Assembly (NCBI GenBank): GCA_964514665.1
Contig: CAZESH010000282.1
Location: 1 to 5,705 of the forward strand
DNA from: CAZESH01 sp964514665
GTDB taxonomy: Bacteria; Bacillota; Bacilli; Paenibacillales; KCTC-25726
DNA: 5,705 nucleotides
Direction: 5' to 3'
Positions 1 through 5,145 of the stretch are shown here, in pieces. The position numbers were made by a program, and so were the translations under genes. The notes under the pieces are model-generated. The model saw nothing but the letters and a program-made list of their open reading frames with translations. It did not search any database and was not told the DNA's origin. The first letter of the stretch is position 1, and every line of letters begins with the position of its first letter.

Positions 1-2
1 AT

Positions 3-1157
3 ATTGAACTGCTCAAGGATCTCGGCGTGGGCGTCTATCGTTTTTCCGTCTCCTGGCCGCGCATTTTTCCGAACGGGACAGGCGAGATGAACCAAAAAGG
101 GCTTGATTTCTATACACGCTTTGTAGACAAGCTGCTGGAAAACGGCATTGAGCCGTTCTGCACGCTGTATCACTGGGATTTGCCCCAAGCGCTGCAGGAC
201 AAGGGGGGCTGGGCCAACCGCGAAACAATCGAAGCGTTCGCTGCCTATGCTGAAACGATGTTCAAGGCATTTTCCGGAAAAATCAAGAATTGGGTTACAT
301 TCAATGAGCCATGGTGCGTTTCCTTCCTTTCCAATTTTCTCGGCGAGCATGCACCGGGCAATCGCGATCTGCAGCTGGCCACGGACATTTCCCATCATCT
401 GCTGGTGGCGCACGGCAAGGCGGTCAAGCGCTTCAGGGAACTGGGAATCGAAGGTGAAATCGGATATGTGCCGAATGTGACATGGAACGAGCCATACAGC
501 AATAAACAAGAAGACATTGATGCCTGCAAAAGAAGCACCGGCTGGTTTGTGGAATGGTTTATGGATCCCGTTCTCAAAGGCGCTTATCCGCAGTTTCTCG
601 TGGACTGGTTTGCCGGCAAAGGCGTCAGCCTGAATATCCTTCCGGGCGATATGGAGCTGATCGGCCAACCGATCGATTTTCTCGGCATCAACTACTATAC
701 CGGAAGCGTGTCGCGGTACAAGCAAGACGCCGGCCTGTTTGACATGGAAGAAGTGTACATCGGTTATGACAAGACCGACATCAAGTGGAACGTTTTCCCC
801 GAGGGCTTTTATAAAGTGCTGACCTACATCAAGGAACTGTACGGCGATATCCCGATTTACATTACGGAAAACGGGGCCGCTTATAACGAGGAGCCGCAGG
901 ACGGCCGGGTGAAGGACGAAGGCAGAATCAAATACTTGTACGGGCATTTGATCGAGCTGAACCGGGCGATCGAGTCCGGCGTCAATATCCGCGGCTACAT
1001 CATGTGGTCGTTGATGGACAATTTCGAGTGGGCGTTCGGTTATACGATGCGCTTCGGCATCGTGCATGTCGATTTCCGCACATTGCAGCGCACCAAAAAG
1101 GACAGCTACTATTGGTACCAAAAAGTGGCGGCAAACAATTGGTTTGAAGTTAAATAA
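3..1157 (+). CDS. bglA: GH1 beta-glucosidase, 5'-truncated by window edge
   Basis: This is the C-terminal 384 residues of a family 1 glycoside hydrolase, a cytosolic retaining beta-glucosidase that hydrolyses terminal beta-glucosyl units of cellobiose, other oligosaccharides or aryl glucosides. The reading frame is open from base 3 and already matches the family there (IELLKDLG then YRFSVSWPRIFP), so the gene begins outside the window and the GTG at 27 is not the start. The acid/base is Glu of WVTFNEPW (nt 306-308) and the nucleophile is Glu of YITENGAAY (nt 867-869). The aglycone and sugar-site motifs YHWDLPQAL and MDNFEWAFGY are present, and the C-terminus RTKKDSYYWYQKV is canonical. GH1 enzymes are about 450 residues, so some 60 are missing. 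From memory it reads like P. polymyxa BglA; the symbol is a homology guess among several possible GH1 paralogues. It ends just before a terminator, and nothing links it to the Fnr cluster. Confidence 0.95.
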   Translation: MELLKDLGVGVYRFSVSWPRIFPNGTGEMNQKGLDFYTRFVDKLLENGIEPFCTLYHWDLPQALQDKGGWANRETIEAFAAYAETMFKAFSGKIKNWVTFNEPWCVSFLSNFLGEHAPGNRDLQLATDISHHLLVAHGKAVKRFRELGIEGEIGYVPNVTWNEPYSNKQEDIDACKRSTGWFVEWFMDPVLKGAYPQFLVDWFAGKGVSLNILPGDMELIGQPIDFLGINYYTGSVSRYKQDAGLFDMEEVYIGYDKTDIKWNVFPEGFYKVLTYIKELYGDIPIYITENGAAYNEEPQDGRVKDEGRIKYLYGHLIELNRAIESGVNIRGYIMWSLMDNFEWAFGYTMRFGIVHVDFRTLQRTKKDSYYWYQKVAANNWFEVK

Positions 1158-1174
1158 GCGAAAACCATTTTTCG

Positions 1175-1198
1175 AGCACCCTTTACGGGTGCTTTTTT
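1175..1198 (+). terminator. Rho-independent terminator of the beta-glucosidase gene
   Basis: A perfect 7-bp stem, AGCACCC (1175-1181) with GGGTGCT (1187-1193), has a 5-nt TTTAC loop and runs into six T residues (1193-1198). It begins 17 nt after the beta-glucosidase stop codon and isolates that gene from what follows. Confidence 0.92.
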
Positions 1199-1219
1199 AC
1201 ATGATTTGCCGCAAAGAAC

Positions 1220-1261
1220 TTGATACAAGTCAATTTCATTTGGCCGGCATTGAACTATGCT
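1220..1261 (+). promoter_or_regulatory. Putative Fnr/Anr-type box with class II promoter
   Basis: TTGATACAAGTCAA (1220-1233) matches the FNR/ANR consensus TTGAT-N4-ATCAA at 9 of 10 defined bases. The hexamer TATGCT (1256-1261) is a plausible -10 and predicts a start near 1268. The box centre, 1226.5, is then at -41.5, the classic position for Fnr-activated promoters. It lies upstream of a strong RBS and TTG start at 1306. The geometry was read by eye; the regulator is inferred and binding is unproven. Confidence 0.5.
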
Positions 1262-1305
1262 TGGCATAAATCAATGTTAGCCAATAAAAAATGGAGGGGA
1301 TTGAT

Positions 1306-1483
1306 TTGCTGGAGATTGAATACAAAAACAATCTTGCGGTGATTGATGTAAGGGGAGAATACTGCTTTCCCGGGAACATGGGAAATCGAAATTCGCATCA
1401 TGGATGCAAATGATCAGGAAACGGTTTATCGCAAAAACAAATCATATTTTAACGATGCATGTCATCGAATAAGGGGAGAATAA
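1306..1483 (+). pseudogene. Small gene of unknown function, apparently frameshifted
   Basis: I do not recognise this gene. A GGAGG ribosome binding site (1293-1297) lies 8 nt before a TTG start at 1306. The frame reads MLEIEYKNNLAVIDVRGEY and is open for 35 codons to a TGA at 1411-1413. Around the CCCGGG at 1369-1374 the plausible coding pattern seems to move into the +1 frame, which continues as PGTWEIEIRIMDANDQ and ends at TAA 1481-1483. Skipping one base would give a single product of about 58 residues with alternating hydrophobic residues, suggesting a small beta-rich protein. The putative Fnr promoter lies just upstream. The alternative is a genuine 35-residue peptide. A one-base sequencing error in the C/G run would also explain it. 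Confidence 0.35.
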
Positions 1484-1485
1484 GC

Positions 1486-1572
1486 ATGGAAAAGAATATT
1501 GAATCCGTCCCCCCACCCGTAAAGAGCTGCCAACGTTCTCAATATGCAGGGGCTGGCCCTAGTCATTTATGA
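1486..1572 (+). CDS. Tiny ORF, 28 residues, possibly a truncated gene start
   Basis: A ribosome binding site AAGGGGAG (about 1471-1478) precedes an ATG at 1486, which opens directly after the TAA at 1481-1483, as in a translationally coupled operon. The product starts MEKNIESVPPPVKSCQR and stops at TGA 1570-1572. The last third of the ORF is formed by the left arm of a hairpin (1549-1588), so the C-terminal residues are probably not authentic. The most likely reading is the 5' stub of a gene whose remainder was lost. No function can be assigned. Confidence 0.25.
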   Translation: MEKNIESVPPPVKSCQRSQYAGAGPSHL

Positions 1573-1588
1573 CTTTAGGGACAGCCCC
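1549..1588. repeat. Strong imperfect hairpin, possible bidirectional terminator or element scar
   Basis: GGGGCTGGCCCTAGTCAT (1549-1566) pairs with ATGACTTTAGGGACAGCCCC (1569-1588), with one mismatch, a 2-nt bulge and a minimal loop. It sits 25 nt past the stop codon of the minus-strand DUF59 gene and may end that transcript. No clear T-run follows on either strand, so it is not a canonical rho-independent terminator. It could be a processing or stability hairpin, or the scar of an inserted element that cut off the small ORF at 1486. Confidence 0.6.
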
Positions 1589-1613
1589 CGCTCTTTCCAT
1601 GGAACTTGCAGGT

Positions 1614-1925
1614 TTAGAAGTAACCCAACTCCTCTTTAGCCCGCTGTGTCATCATTTCCGGATGCCACGCCGGTTCCCAGACGATTTCCACCTCCACGGA
1701 ACGGACTCCGGGCTGCGGCTCCAAAGCCGAGTTTACGCCTCCGGCGATTGCATCATGGGCCGGACACCCGGGGGTTGTCAGCGTCATCGTCACTTTAATC
1801 TCGCCATTTATGTTTTCCACATCATAAACAAGGCCCAAATCGACAATGTTTACGCCAAGCTCCGGATCGTAAACACGCTCTCGCAGCAGCTCGCGGATTT
1901 GTTCAACGTCCAAAAAATCACTCAT
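1614..1925 (-). CDS. MIP18/DUF59 family metal-sulfur cluster assembly factor
   Basis: This 103-residue protein spans a complete MIP18 (DUF59, SufT/PaaD-like) domain, a cytosolic family involved in maturing or transferring Fe-S clusters. Visible hallmarks are DPELGVNIVDLGLVY (residues 20-34), TTPGCPAHD (50-58) with the conserved Cys54, and WEPAWHPEMMT (83-93). The length is normal for a stand-alone SufT-like protein. The start at 1925 has an AGGAG about 10 nt upstream. It is separated from the upstream membrane-protein gene on the same strand by a 206-bp palindromic element, so it may be the last operon member or have its own promoter. It is not inside a recognisable suf operon. Its place next to an Fnr/ferredoxin/DUF2249 cluster suggests supply or repair of Fe-S clusters under anaerobic or nitrosative conditions; that role is inferred. 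Confidence 0.9.
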   Translation of the reverse strand: MSDFLDVEQIRELLRERVYDPELGVNIVDLGLVYDVENINGEIKVTMTLTTPGCPAHDAIAGGVNSALEPQPGVRSVEVEIVWEPAWHPEMMTQRAKEELGYF

Positions 1926-1954
1926 CGCTCATACACTCCTATTCAGGTACAATT

Positions 1955-2160
1955 TTCAGGCCGCCCGAGAAACCTTAAAATATAAATTTAGGTCGGTAGG
2001 GCTGGGGGTATCTTCTGTAGAGACCTGGCGGTCGCCTTTGAAACCGGGAAAATACCGCGACTTCCAATCCGATTTCCTGGTTTCAAGAGCGACGGAAGAA
2101 GATACCCCCAGTCCGGAAAATGACTTAATTTGATCTATAAGGCTTCTCGGGCAGCCTGAA
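1955..2160. repeat. 206-bp near-palindromic non-coding element (MITE-like)
   Basis: Three nested inverted-repeat pairs share almost the same centre (about 2057-2062). The outer arms 1955-1977 and 2138-2160 match at 21 of 23 positions. The middle arms are a perfect 15 of 15: CTGGGGGTATCTTCT at 2002-2016 and its complement at 2097-2111. The inner arms 2032-2051 and 2073-2092 match at 17 of 20. The loop is 2052-2072. Both outer mismatches become G-U pairs in minus-strand RNA. The element fills almost all of the space between the membrane-protein gene, whose stop codon is at 2162-2164, and the DUF59 gene. There is no convincing ORF and no clear target-site duplication. It could be a miniature transposable element or a large hairpin in the operon transcript. 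Confidence 0.75.
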
Positions 2161-2161
2161 T

Positions 2162-3412
2162 TCATTTTAAGAAGACACGTACGATCAGCGCCATATAAAG
2201 AAAAGAAAAAAGACTGAATACCGTTCCGCCGAATTTCATCATTGCGGCCCAATTCAATCCAATGCCCAGTAAAATGGACAATATAGAGCATCCCAGCACG
2301 ATTAAAAGCGTTCTCACATGCTTGTCATTGATCAAGTCGGCCAGCCTTGGCACCTGCCGCTTGCCGATCAGCGAACCGTATTTCCGGGTCCACCAGAGAA
2401 AGGGAACAATTTTCGACATATAGCCGAGAATCGTAGTTCCGACCCAACCGCCCAAATACGTCCAACCAATGAGAGCAGCGGTTCTTTCGCCGATACTTTG
2501 CCCGGTGAAGAAGGGGAAGTACAGCGCGAGCGCAATGGCAAACAAAGTCAAAGCGATGGTCAGATAAACAGACAAGACAACGCCGGAGCCCGGATTTGCC
2601 TTATGGCGGTGTTTGCGAATTTGCAGAACATGAATGCTGTATAAGATTAAAGCCGCAGTAACGAGCAGCCATGCCAAGTATTTGACGACAAGCGGTGCAG
2701 AACAAAGAAAGGCGGCCGCTCCGACAAGCACGCCTGCATTCCAGATGATCAGGATATACTTTTGCAGCTTGACCGGATAATGGTGGGACAAGTAAAACAT
2801 GGGCAGCAATTTGTAGCTGAAGCCGGTGATCAGCATGCCCAACCATCCGACCGAGCCCAACCATAGATGTGCGCCAAATAAACGCTCATGCATAACGCCC
2901 AGATAGTTCCCGACAAAATCGAGTCCCATCAGCATGCCCAGAATGGCTGTCAGCAGCAGGTAGGCCACGGCCAATTGAGCGCTGATTGTAATCGCGTCCC
3001 ATTTTTTTGCCTTTAGCAGCGTGAATGTCAGGTTGATCACAAAAAGCAAAAGCCCGGCAAAAGCCAATATCGCGAAGCAGGCAACCCGGTAAAAGTCGGG
3101 CCCGGAAAAGCCGTACAGAAGTCCCGCCACACCGATCACGGTAAGCGCATACTGCACATATCCCAATTTGATGCTGTAAATCTTTTGTTGAAGCACGACG
3201 CTGATCAGTTGATAGACGGCTCCCATTGCCACCAGCGTCCCCCAGCCGAGCACGAGCAAATGGGCTTGGGTCAACCCCTTGGGGGATCTGGGATAGTCGC
3301 CGATCCATCCGGCCAGAGAAAAAAGCGAAAGCAGGTGGAACAGGAGAAAAAAAACGATACCGGTTGCAACGAACGAGATGGAAAGCCAAAACGACGATTT
3401 GGAGTTATTCAT
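2162..3412 (-). CDS. Polytopic membrane protein, NnrS / heme-copper oxidase subunit I-like
   Basis: This 416-residue protein is almost entirely membrane-embedded, with about 12 hydrophobic segments (roughly residues 8-30, 50-72, 85-102, 108-132, 143-165, 180-203, 218-237, 243-262, 278-300, 313-333, 367-388, 395-414). Histidines near membrane faces recall haem-binding families: H51 in QAHLLVLGWGTLVAMG, H175 and H182 in MHERLFGAHLWLGSVGWLG, and the H210-H211 pair. The canonical oxidase CuB motif HPEVY is absent, so it is not a working oxygen reductase by sequence. NnrS-type proteins are haem-associated and linked to NO resistance; a similar role here is inference. The ATG at 3412 overlaps the end of the upstream DUF2249 gene by 8 nt (ATGAATAA), giving translational coupling; the in-frame ATG at 3466 would overlap that gene far more. 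Confidence 0.75.
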   Translation of the reverse strand: MNNSKSSFWLSISFVATGIVFFLLFHLLSLFSLAGWIGDYPRSPKGLTQAHLLVLGWGTLVAMGAVYQLISVVLQQKIYSIKLGYVQYALTVIGVAGLLYGFSGPDFYRVACFAILAFAGLLLFVINLTFTLLKAKKWDAITISAQLAVAYLLLTAILGMLMGLDFVGNYLGVMHERLFGAHLWLGSVGWLGMLITGFSYKLLPMFYLSHHYPVKLQKYILIIWNAGVLVGAAAFLCSAPLVVKYLAWLLVTAALILYSIHVLQIRKHRHKANPGSGVVLSVYLTIALTLFAIALALYFPFFTGQSIGERTAALIGWTYLGGWVGTTILGYMSKIVPFLWWTRKYGSLIGKRQVPRLADLINDKHVRTLLIVLGCSILSILLGIGLNWAAMMKFGGTVFSLFSFLYMALIVRVFLK

Positions 3413-3653
3413 GGACAAAGGTAACAATCCAATGCTCCGGATCCTGCTGCTCCGCATTCCCTGCAAAGCCTTTTGATTTCAGAACTTTGAGCAGAGGGTC
3501 GGGGCAAAAGGTGGCATGCAGGATCAAGGTGTCATCTTTTTCTTGCAGCTCTTTAACGCTTTCCATGATGATCGCAAACGGTTCCTCCTTTTTTCTGAGC
3601 TGCGGTCTGACGTCAAGCTCGATGACTTTCCCCTTTTTATCTTGATTTTCCAT
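3405..3653 (-). CDS. DUF2249 domain protein, single domain (82 aa)
   Basis: The 82-residue protein is essentially one DUF2249 domain, a small alpha/beta domain with a TusA/SirA-like fold, with VIELDVRP near residue 10 and the C-terminal strand HWIVTFVHE. Biochemical function in the family is poorly defined; it recurs beside denitrification, Fnr and Fe-S genes. It closely resembles domain 1 of the protein at 4150-4677 (shared ELDVRP.LRKK.EPF, LHATF.P.PL, KGFA and HWIVTFVH), so the two arose by duplication. A cysteine stands in TFCPDP where the paralogue has lysine. The start at 3653 is chosen because GGAGG ends 8 nt upstream; the ATG at 3659 is too close. It overlaps the end of the regulator C-terminal ORF by 17 nt and the next gene by 8 nt, so all belong to one transcript. 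Confidence 0.88.
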   Translation of the reverse strand: MENQDKKGKVIELDVRPQLRKKEEPFAIIMESVKELQEKDDTLILHATFCPDPLLKVLKSKGFAGNAEQQDPEHWIVTFVHE

Positions 3654-3912
3654 ATGCATTTCCTCCTTCTTTTGTATAACGCGACAAGGCTTCGGCATTC
3701 AAAATGCGGATTTCCTTGCGGTTTTTAAGCGACAAGAAGTCCAAGCGTTCAAAATGAGCCAGCTTTCGGCTCAGCGTTTCGGGCGTGGTTCCCAATAAAG
3801 CCGCGAGCTCTTTTTTGGGGACGGGAAGCCGGGAAGCCGGGACGCTGCTGCGGTTGTGAAATGCCAGCAGGATTTTGGCAAAACGGCGTTCCACTTCCAG
3901 CAGGCTGATCAT
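3637..3912 (-). CDS. Crp/Fnr regulator, C-terminal helix-turn-helix fragment (broken gene)
   Basis: This 91-residue ORF holds the DNA-binding part of a Crp/Fnr activator. MISLLEVERRFAKILLAFH is the segment that normally follows the dimerisation helix. A winged helix-turn-helix follows, with KKELAALLGTTPETLSRKL (residues 33-51), whose recognition helix carries E45-x-x-S48-R49, the same E..SR triad as Fnr. The ATG at 3912 overlaps the stop codon of the N-terminal fragment (ATGA), a -1 shift of frame, so reinitiation is possible although no good RBS is visible. On its own the fragment lacks the dimerisation helix and effector domain. It is best read as the 3' half of one disrupted gene. It could still be translated and bind operators weakly. 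Confidence 0.8.
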   Translation of the reverse strand: MISLLEVERRFAKILLAFHNRSSVPASRLPVPKKELAALLGTTPETLSRKLAHFERLDFLSLKNRKEIRILNAEALSRYTKEGGNAYGKSR

Positions 3913-4118
3913 TCCACAATTTTAACAATCCCCCGGTTCAGTATAAAAAGCGAATCGGATTGTCCGCCTTCGCGAAAAATAAAATTCCCCTTTTCAAAGT
4001 TTCGTGAATACGTCACTTTGTGCAGGGCCTCGATTTCCTCGTCGCCCAACCCTTGAAATACCGGAACGCGGCGAATACAGGAAGATTCATTGCGGCAGGA
4101 TTGTTTTTCGCACGTCAT
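3909..4118 (-). CDS. Crp/Fnr regulator, N-terminal sensor fragment (broken gene)
   Basis: This 69-residue ORF starts with a cysteine cluster, C3-x4-C8-x5-C14, then SCIRRVPVFQGLGDEEIEAL and the first strands of a cyclic-nucleotide-binding-like beta barrel (FEKGNFIFREGGQSDSLFIL, then NRGIVKI). N-terminal cysteines of this kind ligate Fe-S clusters in Fnr-type oxygen or NO sensors; that use here is inference. The barrel stops after NRGIVKI with a TGA at 3909-3911. By comparison with Crp, roughly 70-80 residues (rest of barrel plus dimerisation helix) are absent before the C-terminal fragment resumes, so the gene carries an out-of-frame internal deletion of roughly 220-240 bp. It lies 31 nt downstream of the two-domain DUF2249 gene and is part of that operon. 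The RBS is mediocre. Confidence 0.8.
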   Translation of the reverse strand: MTCEKQSCRNESSCIRRVPVFQGLGDEEIEALHKVTYSRNFEKGNFIFREGGQSDSLFILNRGIVKIVE

Positions 4119-4149
4119 CTGCTTCCCATTCCTTTCTTCGGGCGGTACA

Positions 4150-4677
4150 CTACACTTTGCTGATGGTTACCTTCGCCGAACCGTCCGGCCGCTCGTCAAT
4201 GGCATAAGGATAACCAAGAGCATTCAGCTCCTCCAGCAGAAATAACGGAACGCGGTCGTTATGGATGATCACTTTGTCGCCGGGACGGCAGCTTTCCAGC
4301 CTGCCGAGCGTGCGCATCATCGGCTGTGGGGGCTCAAGTCCGCGATTGTCCAATTCATATGCCTTCGGCTCGCTGCCGTTGTCCGCCGCAGCCGGTTGAG
4401 TCGGATTCTGCGTTTCGCTCTCTTGAAATGTATCCTTTCTGCTTTTATGGACAAAGGTTACGATCCAATGATCCTTCTGTATACGCTCCATCTTGGCTGC
4501 AAATCCTTTGGTTTTCATGACTCCGATGAGCGGTGTCGGCTTGAAGGTTGCGTGCAGCACGAAGGTATCCTCTTTGTCCAGCTGCTTGACCGCATCCATA
4601 ATCATCTGGAAAGGCTCAAGTTTTTTGCGCAGATAGGGACGAACATCCAGTTCGACAATATGCGCTTCGCTTTCCAT
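4150..4677 (-). CDS. Tandem DUF2249 protein (two domains, 175 aa)
   Basis: Two DUF2249 domains are joined in one cytosolic protein. Domain 1 (about residues 5-78) has HIVELDVRP, LHATFKPTPL and HWIVTFVHK and is a near copy of the single-domain protein at 3405-3653. A polar linker rich in Gln, Asn, Pro and Ala (about 79-106) leads to domain 2 (about 107-174), a different subtype with YELDNRGLEPPQPMMRTL and a basic-polar IIHNDRVPLFLLEEL strand-helix. Molecular function is unknown; the fold family resembles TusA sulfur carriers, but no TusA-type catalytic Cys-Pro is seen. The start at 4677 is supported by AAAGGAGG about 9 nt upstream. It is the first gene of the leftward operon, with a predicted 29-nt leader from the Fnr-type promoter. 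The in-frame ATG at 4749 would run through the operator and is rejected. Confidence 0.88.
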   Translation of the reverse strand: MESEAHIVELDVRPYLRKKLEPFQMIMDAVKQLDKEDTFVLHATFKPTPLIGVMKTKGFAAKMERIQKDHWIVTFVHKSRKDTFQESETQNPTQPAAADNGSEPKAYELDNRGLEPPQPMMRTLGRLESCRPGDKVIIHNDRVPLFLLEELNALGYPYAIDERPDGSAKVTISKV

Positions 4678-4712
4678 AAAGATCGTCCTCCTTTCAAGCG
4701 CTGTCGGATTTG

Positions 4713-4718
4713 AGTATA
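4713..4718 (-). promoter_or_regulatory. Leftward -10 element of the DUF2249-fnr operon
   Basis: On the minus strand this reads TATACT, 5 of 6 matches to TATAAT, and predicts a transcript start near 4706. No good -35 is seen; instead the Fnr-type palindrome centred at 4746.5 falls at about -40.5, as expected for an activator-dependent class II promoter. Confidence 0.55.
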
Positions 4719-4738
4719 TAGACAATTTCAAAAAGAAA

Positions 4739-4754
4739 TGTGACCTCAATCACA
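4739..4754. promoter_or_regulatory. Fnr/Crp-type operator between divergent operons
   Basis: TGTGACCTCAATCACA is a perfect TGTGA-N6-TCACA palindrome, the pattern bound by Bacillus Fnr and by Crp. It lies in the 138-bp gap between the divergent genes at 4677 and 4816, and sits at about -40.5 and -41.5 from the two predicted starts, so one dimer could activate both operons. The cognate regulator could be the Crp/Fnr protein encoded downstream at 3637-4118 if an intact copy exists, or another family member. Confidence 0.75.
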
Positions 4755-4765
4755 AAGCTCTGCAG

Positions 4766-4781
4766 GTTTAAATTTTAAACT
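4766..4781 (+). promoter_or_regulatory. Rightward -10 region of the CGCGG operon
   Basis: TAAACT (4776-4781) is a -10 candidate predicting a start near 4788 and a 28-nt leader, which places the Fnr-type box at exactly -41.5. It lies within the A/T-rich inverted repeat GTTTAAATTTTAAAC (4766-4780, 7-bp arms around one base). The repeat may simply reflect A/T richness or may be a second operator. Confidence 0.5.
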
Positions 4782-4815
4782 GACAATAGAACAGTGAAAC
4801 AGGAGGCGGTGCAAG

Positions 4816-5106
4816 ATGTATCATGAAGTGGCGACTTTAAAGGAAAAGGACTGGTCGTTGAATTTGGAGGATTCTTACTATGAGGAGCATCCCGAAGAAA
4901 TATTGCCGCAAAGTCTCAAAGCCGTTTGTCAAACCGCTCCCGGCAGCTATGTGAATGTTGTAACCCCTGGTAATTGCGGGGATCCGCGGGATTGGCTGAT
5001 TCATCAGCTGGCTGAAGGTCTTCGTGAACTGGGAGTGCAGATCAGGGAAATCCGATATATCGATCAGTGCGGCTGCGGCGGGTATGTGCTCAGGGTATTT
5101 CGTTAA
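4816..5106 (+). CDS. CGCGG family protein, putative radical-SAM-modified RiPP precursor
   Basis: The 96-residue protein carries the features I associate with the annotated CGCGG family of putative radical-SAM-modified peptides: KDWSLNLED (residues 11-19), a central YVNVVTPGN (45-53), a helix around WLIHQLAEGLRELG (60-73), and the C-terminal YIDQCGCGGYVLRV (81-94) with Cys85 and Cys87. Two further cysteines are at 38 and 54. In that family the Cys/Gly-rich tail is the presumed modification site; the final product and role are not known to me. GGAGG (4802-4806) lies 9 nt before the ATG. The gene opens the rightward operon under the Fnr-type operator and is followed after 39 nt by a ferredoxin, a possible electron donor for a radical SAM enzyme. 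No such enzyme is encoded in this window. Assignment rests on remembered family motifs. Confidence 0.75.
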   Translation: MYHEVATLKEKDWSLNLEDSYYEEHPEEILPQSLKAVCQTAPGSYVNVVTPGNCGDPRDWLIHQLAEGLRELGVQIREIRYIDQCGCGGYVLRVFR

Positions 5107-5145
5107 ATGGGATAGTAACATTAACTTGAATAGGGGATGAGGCAG

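Noticed and set aside
27..1157. GTG at 27 as the start of the beta-glucosidase
   Set aside because: The frame is open to the window edge and the residues before it already match GH1 proteins; the true start is outside.
1306..1413. TusA-like sulfur carrier reading of the small ORF (VIDVRGEYC)
   Set aside because: TusA needs a C-P-x-P motif after the strand; here the residues are CFPG and the rest of the domain is missing.
1569..1985. Plus-strand ORF opposite the DUF59 gene
   Set aside because: It is antisense to a gene with clear MIP18 motifs and its own RBS.
1950..2165. Target-site duplication around the palindromic element
   Set aside because: AATT occurs near both ends but is offset by two bases on the left; too short and imperfect to claim transposition.
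1956..2291. Minus-strand ORF through the 206-bp palindrome
   Set aside because: It starts inside the membrane-protein gene in another frame and crosses the inverted repeat; no family resemblance.
3226..3645. Plus-strand ORF across the DUF2249 and membrane-protein junction
   Set aside because: Low-complexity, basic and aromatic composition typical of antisense frames; it lies opposite two well-supported genes.
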